Positions 24,429-35,500 of a DNA stretch of 64,000 bases are shown piece by piece (within the stretch, counting starts at the first letter, position 1; the number at the start of each line of letters is the position of its first letter). The stretch is from an uncultured Clostridia bacterium. GTDB lineage: Bacteria > Bacillota > Clostridia > Christensenellales > Aristaeellaceae. A model generated the notes under the pieces. It saw only the letters and a program-made list of their open reading frames with translations, was not told the DNA's origin and ran no database searches. The stretch is from assembly GCA_946411525.1 (NCBI GenBank), contig CAMKEI010000001.1, forward strand, positions 124,001-188,000. Reading direction: 5' to 3'. A program made the translations under genes and the position numbers.

Positions 24429-25805
24429 TTACAGAATAAACTTGCGGATATCCATCGGCCTGTTTTCGCCTTTGAGCCTGTCGTTGACATACTGTTCATC
24501 AATCTTCAGCTCAAAAGGCGGCATGTTTTCGTCGCCTGCATTAAAGAGGACATCCTCAAGGAGCTGCTCGAATATGGCGTGAAGCCTTCTTGCGCCGATA
24601 TCTTCAGCATTCTCATTGGCATTGCATGCCGCGTCCGCGATGGCGGAGATCGCGCTGTCATCAAAGGAAAGGATTACCTGATCCACTGCAAGCAATGCCT
24701 GATACTGTTTTGTCAGCGCGTTTTCAGGAACAGTCATGATCCTTTTGAAGTCTTCCCTGGTTAAGCTTTTGAGTCTGACGTGGACAGGAAAACGGCCCTG
24801 AAGCTCCGGGATCAGATCCGATACCTTGCTGATATGAAAGGCTCCGGCTGCGATAAAAAGCATATGATCTGTCTTTACCGCCCCGTATTTGGTGTTCACG
24901 GTACATCCTTCGACAATGGGAAGAATGTCGCGCTGCACGCCTTCCCTGCTGACATCGGGACCGTGGGCGGCGCCGCTGCCGGCAATTTTGTCGATCTCAT
25001 CAATAAAAACGATACCGTTCTGTTCTGTCCGCTGTACTGCTTCTTCCTGCACGGCGTCGTTGTCGATCAGCCTGGCGGCTTCCTGGTCCGTCAGAATCTT
25101 GCGTGCTTCGCGTACCTTCACATGCCGCATTCTTGTGCGTTTGGGCATCATGTTGCCCATCATGTCACCGAGGCTGATACTGCTCCCTCCGACCTCGAGC
25201 GTAGGAGCTTCCTCCTCAACTTCAAGCTCAAGTTCAGTATCTTCTATTTCTCCGCGAAGAAGCTGCTGTCGGATATCTTCCTTTCGTCTGGCCAGCGCGG
25301 ACACTTCTTCACCGGAAGGCTGCTGCTCCTTTTGCTTCCCGAGAAGGAAATCAAGCGGATTGGACGCAGCGGAGGTCTTTTTCGGTCCATGGGCGAGGAT
25401 TTCGCTCAGTCTTTCTTCGGCAAGTACCCTTGCGCGGGGCATGACGCGTTCTTCGTGCTCTTTCCGGACCATGCGGACCGCATTCTCGGTCAGATCCCTG
25501 ATAATGCTTTCAACGTCACGTCCTACGTAACCGACTTCAGTGAATTTGGTTGCTTCAACTTTTATAAAAGGAGCGCAGACCAGCCTGGAAAGACGGCGGG
25601 CGATTTCAGTTTTACCGACGCCGGTCGGACCGATCATCAGTATATTTTTTGGTATGATTTCGTCCCTGAGGTCGTCACTTACACGGCTGCGGCGGTATCG
25701 GTTGCGGAGAGCGATTGCCACGGCTTTCTTGGCGTCATCCTGTCCGACAATGAATCGGTCCAGTTCATGCACGATCTGTCTGGGCGTAAGCTGCTGTTCG
25801 TTCAT
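24429..25805 (-). CDS. hslU: ATP-dependent protease ATPase subunit HslU (ClpY/CodX)
   Basis: AAA+ unfoldase that feeds proteins to the HslV peptidase. The 458-residue protein has Walker A GPTGVGKTEIARRL (about 55-68), the pore motif GYVGRDVES (about 90-98), the inserted I domain (about 110-245, charged and helical), Walker B GIVFIDEIDKIA (about 263-274) and sensor 2 in the final IGARRLHAIFEQLLED. The C-terminal MDIRKFIL tail docks into HslV. It lies 20 bases after hslV, the last gene of the ten-gene operon. Confidence 0.98.
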   Translation of the reverse strand: MNEQQLTPRQIVHELDRFIVGQDDAKKAVAIALRNRYRRSRVSDDLRDEIIPKNILMIGPTGVGKTEIARRLSRLVCAPFIKVEATKFTEVGYVGRDVESIIRDLTENAVRMVRKEHEERVMPRARVLAEERLSEILAHGPKKTSAASNPLDFLLGKQKEQQPSGEEVSALARRKEDIRQQLLRGEIEDTELELEVEEEAPTLEVGGSSISLGDMMGNMMPKRTRMRHVKVREARKILTDQEAARLIDNDAVQEEAVQRTEQNGIVFIDEIDKIAGSGAAHGPDVSREGVQRDILPIVEGCTVNTKYGAVKTDHMLFIAAGAFHISKVSDLIPELQGRFPVHVRLKSLTREDFKRIMTVPENALTKQYQALLAVDQVILSFDDSAISAIADAACNANENAEDIGARRLHAIFEQLLEDVLFNAGDENMPPFELKIDEQYVNDRLKGENRPMDIRKFIL

Positions 25806-25825
25806 AAATACCTCTCCTGTTCGTT

Positions 25826-26365
25826 TCAGACCGTTTCGACGATAATCTGATCATTGGTATAGACACAGATGCTGGCTGCGATATGAAGCGCCTTCTCAGC
25901 GATCTGGGACGCGCTCAGCTCTGTATTCTGCAGCAGTGCGCGCGCCGCGGCCAGGGCATAGTTTCCGCCAGATCCGATGGCCGCGACGCCTTCATCGGGA
26001 TCGATGACTTCGCCTGTTCCGCTCAAAATCAAAAGCCGTTCCCTGTTGGCCGCGATCATCATGGATTCAAGCTGTCTCATCGCCTGATCCCCGCGCCAGT
26101 TCTGGGCAAGGGCGACAGCTGCTTTTTCGAGATTTCCGTTGCACTGTTGCAGTTTCTCTTCGAACTTTTCGCAGAGCGTAAAAGCGTCCGCTACATTCCC
26201 AGCAAACCCCACAACGACTTCATTATTGTACAGCCTCCGGATTTTGCGGGCTGTTGTCTTGAAGATAGTATGCTCTCCCATTGTAACCTGTCCGTCGCCC
26301 GCGATGGCGGTTTCCCCGTCGCGCCGTACCGCGCAGATTGTGGTTCCTCTTAACTGACTGGACAT
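25826..26365 (-). CDS. hslV: ATP-dependent protease peptidase subunit HslV (ClpQ/CodW)
   Basis: Proteasome-like threonine peptidase that forms a dodecamer capped by HslU. The 179-residue protein has the sequence [12 protein letters not shown] at its start and GDGQVT, and ends in [14 protein letters not shown]. The first 7 residues would be a propeptide if Thr8 is the mature N-terminal nucleophile, as in HslV; the B. subtilis CodW relative is unusual in this respect, so the mode of processing is inferred. It sits 6 bases after trmFO, matching the Firmicutes topA-trmFO-codVWXY order, but the codV (xerC) gene is missing here and there is no codY. Confidence 0.97.
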   Translation of the reverse strand: MSSQLRGTTICAVRRDGETAIAGDGQVTMGEHTIFKTTARKIRRLYNNEVVVGFAGNVADAFTLCEKFEEKLQQCNGNLEKAAVALAQNWRGDQAMRQLESMMIAANRERLLILSGTGEVIDPDEGVAAIGSGGNYALAAARALLQNTELSASQIAEKALHIAASICVYTNDQIIVETV

Positions 26366-26371
26366 GATCGG

Positions 26372-27694
26372 TCATCCTCCTGTCTGTCTGCTTAACTCTC
26401 TGATACAGGCCAACGCTCTGTCGGCAACGGCCTGATATCTTTCTTCCTTTTTTCGGATTTTTTTCTGCCCGGGAATTACCGGCAGCGGGTCAATCAGCCC
26501 AAAGGAGCAGTTCATCGGCTGATAATCCGCATTCGGACTTGATACGTGGCGGCCCATAGCCCCCAGCGCCGTATAGGTCGGAAAAACCGGAACGGTGAGA
26601 CCGTTCAGCTCGGCAGCAAGTGAAATACCGGCGACCAGGCCGCTTGCAGCGCTTTCAACATATCCTTCTACGCCTGTTACCTGTCCAGCAAAGAAACACT
26701 GTTTTCGTCCGATCATCTCAAACGAAGCGTTCAGAAATCCGGGACTGTTCAGGAAAGTATTGCGGTGCATGACGCCGTATCGGGCGTATTCAGCGTTCTG
26801 GAGGCCCGGAATAAGACCGAATACTCTTTTTTGTTCTGGAAACTTAAGCCGTGTCTGGAAACCGACGATATTGTACATGGTGTCTGAAGCATTGTCCTGG
26901 CGCAGCTGAACAACCGCGAAGGGTTCCTTTCCGGTTCTCGGATCCACCAGACCGACAGGCTTCATCGGGCCGAACGCAGGGACCATAAAACCGCGTTTGG
27001 CCATACTTTCAATCGGCATACAGCCTTCAAAAACCCTGTTTTCCTCAAAACCGTGAATTTCAGCCGTTTCCGCCTGAACAAGTTCGCGGATAAAAACAGT
27101 ATATTCCTCTTCAGTCATCGGCGCGTTCAGATAATCATTTCCGCGGTTATACCGGCTGAGCCGAAACATTTTGCTTTCATCCAGGGAATCACGGAATACT
27201 ATAGGGGCAGCCGCATCATAGAAATTCAGAGTTCCGGCACCGGGCAGTTTTTTGATTGCGTCAGCCATCGCGTCGCTCGTCAGCGGACCGGTAGCAATAA
27301 TGACAGGCCCGTCCGGAATGCTGACTGCCTCCTCCCGGACAAGTCGGATAAAAGGATGCTCCGATACTGTTTTTGTAACCAGAGCTGAAAAGGAATCTCT
27401 GTCCACCGCAAGCGCGCCGCCGGCCGGTACACGGGTTTTATCAGCACACTGCATGATCAGTGAACCCATTATCCGCATTTCTTCCTTCAGGAGTCCCACG
27501 GCATTGGTCAGCCGGTCACCGCGAAAACTGTTTGAACAGACAAGTTCCGCCAACAGACGGGATTGATGCGCCGGGGACATTCTGACAGGCTTCATCTCAA
27601 TCAGCGTCACGCTGATGCCGCGCTTGGCGAGCTGCCATGCAGCTTCGCATCCGGCCAGACCCGCTCCAATGACCGTAGCGGCACAATCAGTCAT
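26372..27694 (-). CDS. trmFO: Methylenetetrahydrofolate-tRNA-(uracil-5-)-methyltransferase TrmFO
   Basis: Flavoprotein that makes ribothymidine at position 54 of tRNA with methylenetetrahydrofolate as carbon donor. The 440-residue protein has the FAD-binding motif [15 protein letters not shown] (about 7-21), then [41 protein letters not shown] and [13 protein letters not shown], all typical of TrmFO. The ATG at 27694 overlaps the topA stop by 8 bases and has GAGG 9 bases upstream. Longer starts lie inside topA. Confidence 0.97.
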   Translation of the reverse strand: MTDCAATVIGAGLAGCEAAWQLAKRGISVTLIEMKPVRMSPAHQSRLLAELVCSNSFRGDRLTNAVGLLKEEMRIMGSLIMQCADKTRVPAGGALAVDRDSFSALVTKTVSEHPFIRLVREEAVSIPDGPVIIATGPLTSDAMADAIKKLPGAGTLNFYDAAAPIVFRDSLDESKMFRLSRYNRGNDYLNAPMTEEEYTVFIRELVQAETAEIHGFEENRVFEGCMPIESMAKRGFMVPAFGPMKPVGLVDPRTGKEPFAVVQLRQDNASDTMYNIVGFQTRLKFPEQKRVFGLIPGLQNAEYARYGVMHRNTFLNSPGFLNASFEMIGRKQCFFAGQVTGVEGYVESAASGLVAGISLAAELNGLTVPVFPTYTALGAMGRHVSSPNADYQPMNCSFGLIDPLPVIPGQKKIRKKEERYQAVADRALACIRELSRQTGG

Positions 27695-29810
27695 TGAGCT
27701 CATCCTCGTTCCTGACAGCGGCGGTGCGGTGCCTGCAGTTTTCATTTGCGCACAGGTGGATTGTTTCACCCTTGTTGTTTTTCTTCTCGATCATATAATG
27801 TCCGCATTTGGGGCATTTTTCCTCAACCGGTTTGTCCCAGCTGACAAAATCGCACTCGGGATATCCTTCGCAGCCGTAAAAACGGCGGTTCTTTTTGCTG
27901 GTTTTTTCAAGAAGACGTTTCCCGCACTTGGGACAGGCTGCATCAATATAATTCAGGATCGGCATCGTGTTCCTGCATTCCGGAAAATTCGGACAGGCAA
28001 GGAAACGGCCGTATTTGCCCATTTTATAGACCATCATTGCACCGCATTTGTCGCACGGAACGTTGCTGATATCGTCCTTTACTTCAACCTTTTCGATTTC
28101 TTTTTCAGCGACCGACAGTGTGGATTCAAATTCAGGATAAAACTCACGCAGCACCTGTTTCCAGTCGAGTTTGCCCTCCTCAACAAGGTCGAGCTGTTCT
28201 TCCATATTTGCCGTGAATTCAGTATCGACGATTTTCGAGAAATAATTCTCCATCATTTCCGTGACCATAACGCCCAGTTCTGTCGGAAACAGACGTTTCT
28301 TTTCACGGGATACATAGCCACGTCCAATGATTGTGGTAATGGTCGGCGCGTAAGTAGAAGGCCTGCCGATTCCGTTTTCTTCAAGCGTACGAACCAGGCT
28401 GGCTTCTGTATACCTGCTCGGGGGCTGCGTGAAATGCTGATCGGTATGGATTTCGTGAATGCGGACCTGCGGACCTTCTTTCAGATCAGGCAGCGTCATT
28501 TCGACAATGTCGGCTGTTTCGTCGGTGCTTTCCTCATACAGAGCGGTAAATCCGGCGAAAACCTTATGCTCGCCGTAGAAGCGCAGTCCGATATCTTTGT
28601 CTGTTATTTCGGCGGAAAGCGTTTCATAAACAGCGGAAGACATCTGACTGGCTACATACCGGTTATAGATGAGCCGGTACAGCATGAACTGTTCCCTGCT
28701 CAGGGAATTTTTGATGGATTCCGGAGTCCGGTTTACATCTGTTGGACGGATGGCTTCATGGGCGTCCTGTGCATTCTTTCTTCCTTTAAATTCGTTCTTC
28801 TCTTCCGGCAGATACTCCCTGCCGAATTTTGCAGGAATGAAAGCACGAAGAGCGCTCATGGCTTCGTCGCTGATTCGTACGCTGTCCGTCCGGATATAGG
28901 TAACAAGTCCCTGCGCTCCCTCACCCTGCAGGTCAACGCCTTCATAGAGCTGCTGAACCACCTGCATGGTTTTTGCCGTTGTGAAACTGAGCTTTCTGCC
29001 TGCTTCCTGCTGCAGGCTGGAAGTTGTGAAAGGAGGCGCGGGCTGTCTCTTTTTTTCCTTCTTTTTGATGTCGGTAACAGTAAAGGAAGCTTTTTCAATC
29101 ATCCCACGGATTTTATCAGCTTCCTTGCCGTTGCTGACCTGTGTTTTTTTTCCGTCCACAGAAACGAACCGGGCAGTAAAGAGATCGTTTTTCTTTCCGT
29201 TCGGGACGGAACAGTCGGCGCTGATATCCCAGTATTCTTCCGGAATAAAGTTATCAATTTCACGTTCGCGTTCCACGACCATGCGAGTCGCGACACTCTG
29301 AACCCGGCCGGCGGATAATCCTTTTTTCACTTTTACCCACAGCAGAGGGCTGATCTTATAACCGACAAGCCTGTCCAGAGCGCGCCGGGCCTGCTGCGCG
29401 TCAATTCTGCCGGTATCGAGTCTGCGGGGATTCTTGATAGCGGCCTGCACTGCTTTTTTTGTTACTTCATTGAATTCAATCCGGCAGGGCGTCTTTTCAT
29501 CGACGTTGAGCACATGATAAAGATGCCAGCTGATGGCTTCCCCTTCCCTGTCAGGGTCGGTCGCGAAGTATATCTGCGAAGCGTTTTTCGCTTCTTTTCT
29601 GATTCTGCTGAGGATCTCCCCGCGGCCGCGGATGGTAATATATTTCAGATTAAAATCATGATCGATATCCACGCCGAGCTGGCTCTTGGGCAGGTCGCAG
29701 ACATGCCCCTGTGAAGCCTCGACCTTATATCCTTTGCCCAGATACTTGCTGATCGTCTTCGCTTTGGCGGGAGATTCGACAATGATTAATTTCTGTTTTG
29801 CGGATGCCAT
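27687..29810 (-). CDS. topA: DNA topoisomerase I
   Basis: Type IA topoisomerase that relaxes negative supercoils. The 707-residue protein has the N-terminal Toprim domain ([18 protein letters not shown], about 7-24, and [15 protein letters not shown]), the catalytic tyrosine in [11 protein letters not shown] (about residue 304), and three C-terminal zinc ribbons ([24 protein letters not shown], each with a second Cys pair). It lies 23 bases after dprA and overlaps trmFO by 8 bases. Confidence 0.98.
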   Translation of the reverse strand: MASAKQKLIIVESPAKAKTISKYLGKGYKVEASQGHVCDLPKSQLGVDIDHDFNLKYITIRGRGEILSRIRKEAKNASQIYFATDPDREGEAISWHLYHVLNVDEKTPCRIEFNEVTKKAVQAAIKNPRRLDTGRIDAQQARRALDRLVGYKISPLLWVKVKKGLSAGRVQSVATRMVVEREREIDNFIPEEYWDISADCSVPNGKKNDLFTARFVSVDGKKTQVSNGKEADKIRGMIEKASFTVTDIKKKEKKRQPAPPFTTSSLQQEAGRKLSFTTAKTMQVVQQLYEGVDLQGEGAQGLVTYIRTDSVRISDEAMSALRAFIPAKFGREYLPEEKNEFKGRKNAQDAHEAIRPTDVNRTPESIKNSLSREQFMLYRLIYNRYVASQMSSAVYETLSAEITDKDIGLRFYGEHKVFAGFTALYEESTDETADIVEMTLPDLKEGPQVRIHEIHTDQHFTQPPSRYTEASLVRTLEENGIGRPSTYAPTITTIIGRGYVSREKKRLFPTELGVMVTEMMENYFSKIVDTEFTANMEEQLDLVEEGKLDWKQVLREFYPEFESTLSVAEKEIEKVEVKDDISNVPCDKCGAMMVYKMGKYGRFLACPNFPECRNTMPILNYIDAACPKCGKRLLEKTSKKNRRFYGCEGYPECDFVSWDKPVEEKCPKCGHYMIEKKNNKGETIHLCANENCRHRTAAVRNEDELND

Positions 29811-29833
29811 GTTATTGATTCCTCCGGTATGGA

Positions 29834-30958
29834 TTAATGTTTCAGCTGATACTTTTTGCCGGGAAGGGACTCGATGATTCCACTGATCTGCATGATCGTC
29901 AGGGTACTCATCAATGTCGGCGGATCAAGATGTGTTCCGGCGAGCAACTGATCAAAACCGATTGCTCCGGGTTTCAGCGCCAGTATGACTGCCTGCTGTT
30001 CAGGTGGAAGACCGGTATGCTCAGGGCAGCTTTCGATATTTTGCCTTACCGCGGAGGGATTGTCAAGCCAGTGCATATCTTCAAGGATGTCTTCAGCACT
30101 GGTAAAATAGATACCACCCTCGCGAAGCAGCTGATGGTTACCTTCGAAATAATCGGATTCGGGGTCGCCCGGATAGACAAATACATCCTTCCCCTGCTCA
30201 AGCGTATGTTGTACGGAAGTCATGCTTCCGCTCCGGATCTTTGCCTCAATCAGGATGAGCGCCTGGCTGAGTCCTGCGATTATCCTGTTCCTGATCGGAA
30301 AATGCCAACCGGAAGGCTTTTCTCCGGGGGAATATTCGGAAAGGATGAGCCCCTGCTTCAGAAGTATTTCATCATGAAGCCGTATATTCTCTTTCGGATA
30401 AACGCTATCCAGACCACAGGCAGTTACCGCAACGGTTGGGCTTCCCCCGTCAAGACATCCCAGATGCGAAGCCGCATCGATACCGCAGGCCAGTCCGCTG
30501 ACGATGCTTATCCCTTTCATGCTGAGATCCGCAGCCAGTTTTCTGGCTGCTTTCTGTCCTTTATAGGAAGCGGCCCTGCTGCCGACCATTGCAAGCAGAC
30601 GACGATGCAGGCAATTCAGTTCACCCTGATAAAAGAGTATAGCCGGGGCCTGGCTGATTTCAGACAGTAAAACAGGGTATTGCGGATCATCAAAACGGAG
30701 AACACGAATATCATGCGCCTGAATGAGGTTTTCCAGTCTTTTCAGATTATCCTCTCTGCCGTTTTTTTCAAGGATCATTCGAAACCTGGGAGTGAGCATT
30801 CCGGTGATTTCGTCTTCACCGCTCCGCACAGCGTTGAAACATCTTTCCGCGTCACCGTACTGCTGCAGCAGAAGACGGACTGTATCAGGAGGTATAGAGG
30901 CGGACGCAATCCATGCGTCGTAAACAGCCCCGTTTGAATTATTCATCTTCTGATTCAT
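29834..30958 (-). CDS. dprA: DNA-processing protein DprA
   Basis: Loads RecA on incoming single-stranded DNA during transformation. The 374-residue protein has an N-terminal SAM-like region, the Rossmann DprA domain with VGSRAASYKGQKAARKL (about 127-143), GLACGIDAASHLG and the family segment FPIRNRIIAGLSQALILIEA, and a C-terminal winged-helix domain. Its start overlaps the comM stop by 4 bases (ATGA). The pairing with comM suggests natural-transformation genes, though no uptake machinery is in view. Confidence 0.97.
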   Translation of the reverse strand: MNQKMNNSNGAVYDAWIASASIPPDTVRLLLQQYGDAERCFNAVRSGEDEITGMLTPRFRMILEKNGREDNLKRLENLIQAHDIRVLRFDDPQYPVLLSEISQAPAILFYQGELNCLHRRLLAMVGSRAASYKGQKAARKLAADLSMKGISIVSGLACGIDAASHLGCLDGGSPTVAVTACGLDSVYPKENIRLHDEILLKQGLILSEYSPGEKPSGWHFPIRNRIIAGLSQALILIEAKIRSGSMTSVQHTLEQGKDVFVYPGDPESDYFEGNHQLLREGGIYFTSAEDILEDMHWLDNPSAVRQNIESCPEHTGLPPEQQAVILALKPGAIGFDQLLAGTHLDPPTLMSTLTIMQISGIIESLPGKKYQLKH

Positions 30959-32505
30959 CTCCAGTATTTCTGATCCAGTTCACGGTACTGAACTGCTTCC
31001 GCCACATGTGCGGAAGAAATGTGATCCGTGCCTTCCAGATCGGCGATTGTTCTTGAAACCTTCAAAATACGCTGATAGGCTCGCATTGACAAATGAAGCG
31101 AATCAACGGCCATATGAAGAAGGCGAACCGCTTCAGGATCCGGTGTACAGTATCTTCTGACTTCTTCGTTGTTCAGCTGGGCATTGCAGTGTCTCCCCGT
31201 GCCTTTATATCTCTCCAGCTGGGCGCGGCGCGCTTTTTCGACACGCCCGGCAACGGTGAAGGAAGACTCGGAAGGCTCAGAATCGTTGATTTCGTTCAGT
31301 GGAACGGAATCGACTTCAATCTGCAGGTCAATCCGGTCCAGAAGCGGCCCGGAAACCCTGTCCAGATACTTTCTGATCTCGGGAGGCGTGCAGCGGCAAC
31401 TGCGCCTGCTGCTTCCGTAATAGCCACAGGGACATGGATTCATAGCGGCTACAAGCATAAAGGATGACTGATAGCGTGCTTGATTGCGTACACGCGCGAC
31501 GGATACGATTCCGTCTTCCAGAGGCTGCCGCAGAGCCTCCAGCGCGCTTCTGCTGAATTCCGGCAGTTCGTCCAGAAAAAGAACGCCGTTATGAGCGAGC
31601 GAGACTTCCCCGGGTTTTGCGTCCTGGCCTCCTCCGATCAGAGAAGCGACGGACGCGTTATGATGGGGTGAACAGAACGGTCTTGTAACCATCAGGCCGT
31701 TTCCGGCGGGCAGTTTTCCGCAAATCGAGTGAATGCGGGTCGTCTCAAGTGATTCCTCAAAACTCATTGGAGGAAGAATTCCGGGAATACACCGGGCAAG
31801 CATAGTCTTTCCGCTTCCGGGAACTCCGATCATCAGCATATTATGCCCGCCTGCAGCAGCGACTTCAATGGCACGCCGGGCGCCTTTCTGGCCCCTGATC
31901 TGCGACATATCGGTGCTGATAACTGCTTCGGTTTTCAATGTATCAAAGGAGGTCTGAAGCTGCTCCGTGATACCTTCAAGGTTTTCTAGCCAGTATATCA
32001 CCTGCTTCAGATGGGATACGGGCAGTATGCGTATTCCCTCAATACAGGAGACTTCTTTCGCGTTTTTCTCCGGAAGTATAACGGATGAAACGCCGTTTTC
32101 CTTTGCGCTGATAACCATGGGAAGTGCACCGTTTATGGCCTGTATGCACCCGTCCAGGCTCAGTTCTCCGAAGAAGGCAATATGATCCATATCAACACGC
32201 GGATCAGGATGAAGCTGATCCGTGGCGATCATTACACCCAGTGCGATGGGTAAATCAAACGAGGGACCTTCCTTCCTGATATCGGCAGGCGCAAGGTTGA
32301 CTGTGATGCGATACGGGTTTACTTCCCTGCCGCTGTTGATAATAGCAGCGGTCACCCGGTTCTTGCTTTCCCGTACCGATGCATCCGGAAGGCCGATGAT
32401 CTCCATGACAGGCAGTCCGCCTGTCGCGAATACTTCGACATGAACCGGATATCCGTTCACTCCGGAAACACCGAAGCTGAGTGCCTTTGCCAGAATATCA
32501 GACAT
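30955..32505 (-). CDS. comM: ComM/YifB family Mg-chelatase-like AAA+ ATPase
   Basis: AAA+ helicase-like protein that extends branch migration during natural transformation. The 516-residue protein has an N-terminal lon-protease-like fold (LPDASVRESKNRVTAAIINSG), then Walker A GVPGSGKTMLARCIPG (about 216-231), Walker B LFLDELPEFSR (about 299-309) and the AMNPCPCGYYGS zinc-knuckle segment (about 346). It lies 10 bases after the large glycosyltransferase gene and just before dprA. Confidence 0.96.
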   Translation of the reverse strand: MSDILAKALSFGVSGVNGYPVHVEVFATGGLPVMEIIGLPDASVRESKNRVTAAIINSGREVNPYRITVNLAPADIRKEGPSFDLPIALGVMIATDQLHPDPRVDMDHIAFFGELSLDGCIQAINGALPMVISAKENGVSSVILPEKNAKEVSCIEGIRILPVSHLKQVIYWLENLEGITEQLQTSFDTLKTEAVISTDMSQIRGQKGARRAIEVAAAGGHNMLMIGVPGSGKTMLARCIPGILPPMSFEESLETTRIHSICGKLPAGNGLMVTRPFCSPHHNASVASLIGGGQDAKPGEVSLAHNGVLFLDELPEFSRSALEALRQPLEDGIVSVARVRNQARYQSSFMLVAAMNPCPCGYYGSSRRSCRCTPPEIRKYLDRVSGPLLDRIDLQIEVDSVPLNEINDSEPSESSFTVAGRVEKARRAQLERYKGTGRHCNAQLNNEEVRRYCTPDPEAVRLLHMAVDSLHLSMRAYQRILKVSRTIADLEGTDHISSAHVAEAVQYRELDQKYWR

Positions 32506-32515
32506 GGTTGCCTCC

Positions 32516-35500
32516 TCAGTACCAGATCCGGAGGATATTTCTCCCGATATTGAGCCATTCCGGGGATACGTTCATTCCGCTGGCATACGGGAAAAGAATG
32601 ATAAAGAATACAGCTGCCGCGGCGATCAGAAGAGAAGCGAAGATGATACAGATTCTTTCTCCCCTGCGGTTCTGCACATCAAGGCTCAGACAGACCGAAG
32701 CCATCAGGAAGGGCAAAGTGGCGAAATAATGGTAAATATATGTGCCTCTCGGTACAAGCACCCAGGGCAGGTATTGCGCCAGCAGGCCGACAAACAGGAA
32801 TACATAGTGAGTATCATCCCGGAACGGTCTGATATGCCAATGCAGATCAGTATCCGGTGCGACATATCTTCTGTTTGAAACCGAGCGAATCAGGCAGACC
32901 GGCAACGCGAGAAGACCGCCGAACCAGATAACCGGATTTCCGAAAGCAAAGATGCTGTGATGAACAGGATAATCCTCAGGAAGGTACTGCTGTGACGCAT
33001 AATACATAGGTTTACCGATCACCGGCCACTCCCACCAGGGAGAATAGAAAGGATGATCCATACCGAGGTTGGGCGTGCTGTGATAGTTGAACATGCCAAC
33101 CTGCGCGCGCCATACTTCGCTTATGTAATCCCACAGGGAATGAATCCGTTTGCTGTAGGCCATATATGGTATATAGCTGACCAGATACAGGAATAACGGA
33201 ACGGCGATAAAGAACAGGAAACACCATGCACAGATTACCAGCGTCCGTCTGACTGCGGCAGCGGCGTCCGATGTCTCGCCGTGCATATCGGAAAGAGCGG
33301 ACTGTTTAATGAATGATTCCGTATTATTATGCATTCGGATCATTCTGATACAGTGCCAGAAGAACAGAACGGCCAGTCCGGCACCGGCATATATGCCGAT
33401 CCATTTGCTTGCGATGGAAAGCCCCATGAATAAACCGCTGAATCCCAGACTGATCAGGGACGTGCTTAATTTTTCACGTATAAAATCGGTCTGAAGGAAG
33501 CGAAGCATAAAGAAATAGGCAAAAATGATAAACAGAACCGGAAAACTGTCAATGGTTGCAATCTGTGTCTGAGTTAGATGCATACAGTCCAGCGCCATCA
33601 GAAGACAGGATGTTACTGCCGGCCATGTCTTTTTTGTCAGCTGCCTGACAATCAGATACATTCCGGGAAGCATCAGCACGCCGGCCACAGCGCCGGCAAA
33701 ACGCCAGCCGAAAGGCGTCATGCCGAAAATCGCAACGCAGATGCTCATCAGCACTTTTCCGAGCGGGGGATGACTTGTTTCATAGGGAACAGATCCATGA
33801 AGAAACTCATATGCGGTTCTTGCGTGATAAATCTCATCGAAATAGGTGCTGTTCCACCAACTGGGTTGAATTTTTTCGTTCTTTGTTTCTTCAGTCTGCG
33901 GGAAAGCAGGCAGGCCTTCCATAGAGTCCTGCTCATCGATCAGTGATTCCGGATCGGAATACAGTTCGGATCCCGGCTCTGCCCCGATCCTGCCGCTGAT
34001 TGTGACAGGCAGTACTGTGCCTTCTTCGGTTCTGAACAGGATTTCATTCAGTTTCAGGCCGAGCTGCTGAGCCGTGAGACGGATATACTGGCCGTTGAAA
34101 CGAACAATATTGTTTTCATTTGAGTTAAAGTATGTCCGTGTGCCGTCGCCGGCATCATAGGATTCGGTTACATATTTCCATTTCCAGCACTGCCCCTGGT
34201 CCATCTGAGACCAGACTTCTTCTCCCCAGTGCTCTCCGTCCTTACTGGATGAGAAAGTGAAATCATTTCGGCTTACCTGCGCGAAATATAGAATCTCAAC
34301 GTCATCCCGCTGTCCACCCAGATCAAATATGATTTGCTCGGAAGCGCTGCTGGAGGACCAGCCGGTCTGAGGCGCTTTCGTGCTTCCGAGCGTTATCAGG
34401 CTGATAAAGGTATATGCTGCGGTGATCAAAGCGAGTAGGATTGTGTCTTTACGTTTCCAGTGAAGTCTTCTGTCACCTGCCCATTCCGGACGGCGGCCGG
34501 CAGCAGCGTCTGTGCATGCAGACGATTTTTCGGGCAGAAACAATTCAAGACCGAGCCATACTCCATAAACCGCACCGGAAATATTTAGTATGCTGATGAT
34601 GTCTGCAAGCCATATGGTATCGCTGTTCAGATGCCCCATCTGCGAACCAAGCCGTATACTGTTGTCAAGGACAATGCCTTCATTGACAAAAACAGTGACA
34701 GTAAAGAGAATGATCAGATAAAGGATACGTCTGTCCCTTCTGAGATACCAGGCTGACGCAAGCAGAAGCAATGCGGGGAAAACGTACCGTTCATGCATTT
34801 TTACGCCGAATACATACAGCAGAATGAACAGAAGACCTCCAAGCCAGGGAAGCAGACGTATATCTCTGCTTCGTACTGCAGGGCTGATGACGATCACAAA
34901 CGCGAAAACCATCGCGGTCGCTCCGATCAGCGCCCATGAGGCACGCAGGAACCCGAACACGGCAAAGACAGCAGCAAAAACGAAACTGATGGCGGTTTCC
35001 GCTTTCCTGTATTTCATTCCGCGGGACCGGTAATACCACCATGCACCGTATCCTGACGTCAGCAGCGCTAGAATGACGGGAACGGCAAAATGAGCGGGAT
35101 TGTTTGCCGGCGACCAGTTTCCGCCTGCGAGATAGTATATGTTCGCTGTGTTGACGGTTGCATACGGATAGGACGCGAGCGTTCTGGCATAAAGCTGAAT
35201 GAGCCAGTCCCATTTCTGATGCAGGCTGAACGGGATCACGCCTGCGGCCAGCGTCAGAAGGCTGATTCCGGTGCCTGAAAGGATTGATTTCCTGGATTCA
35301 GGGTTCCTGATCCAAAGGATAACAAGATAAACCAATCCAAGCGGTCCAAGCATCAGTGCCTGCGGTTTGATCAGTACGGATGCCACATAAAGCGGCAAAG
35401 CAGCCTTCCACTTCCCTTTTTCGGCAAGGAGTGCAACGCAGGCAAGCATAAGGCAGAGCACGCTGTCCATCTGGCCCCAGGCTGCGCTGTTCAGAATCAA

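Noticed and set aside
27615..29318. 567-residue plus-strand ORF opposite topA and the trmFO start
   Set aside because: It is antisense to two certain genes, rich in Phe, Cys and Arg in random order, with no family signature.
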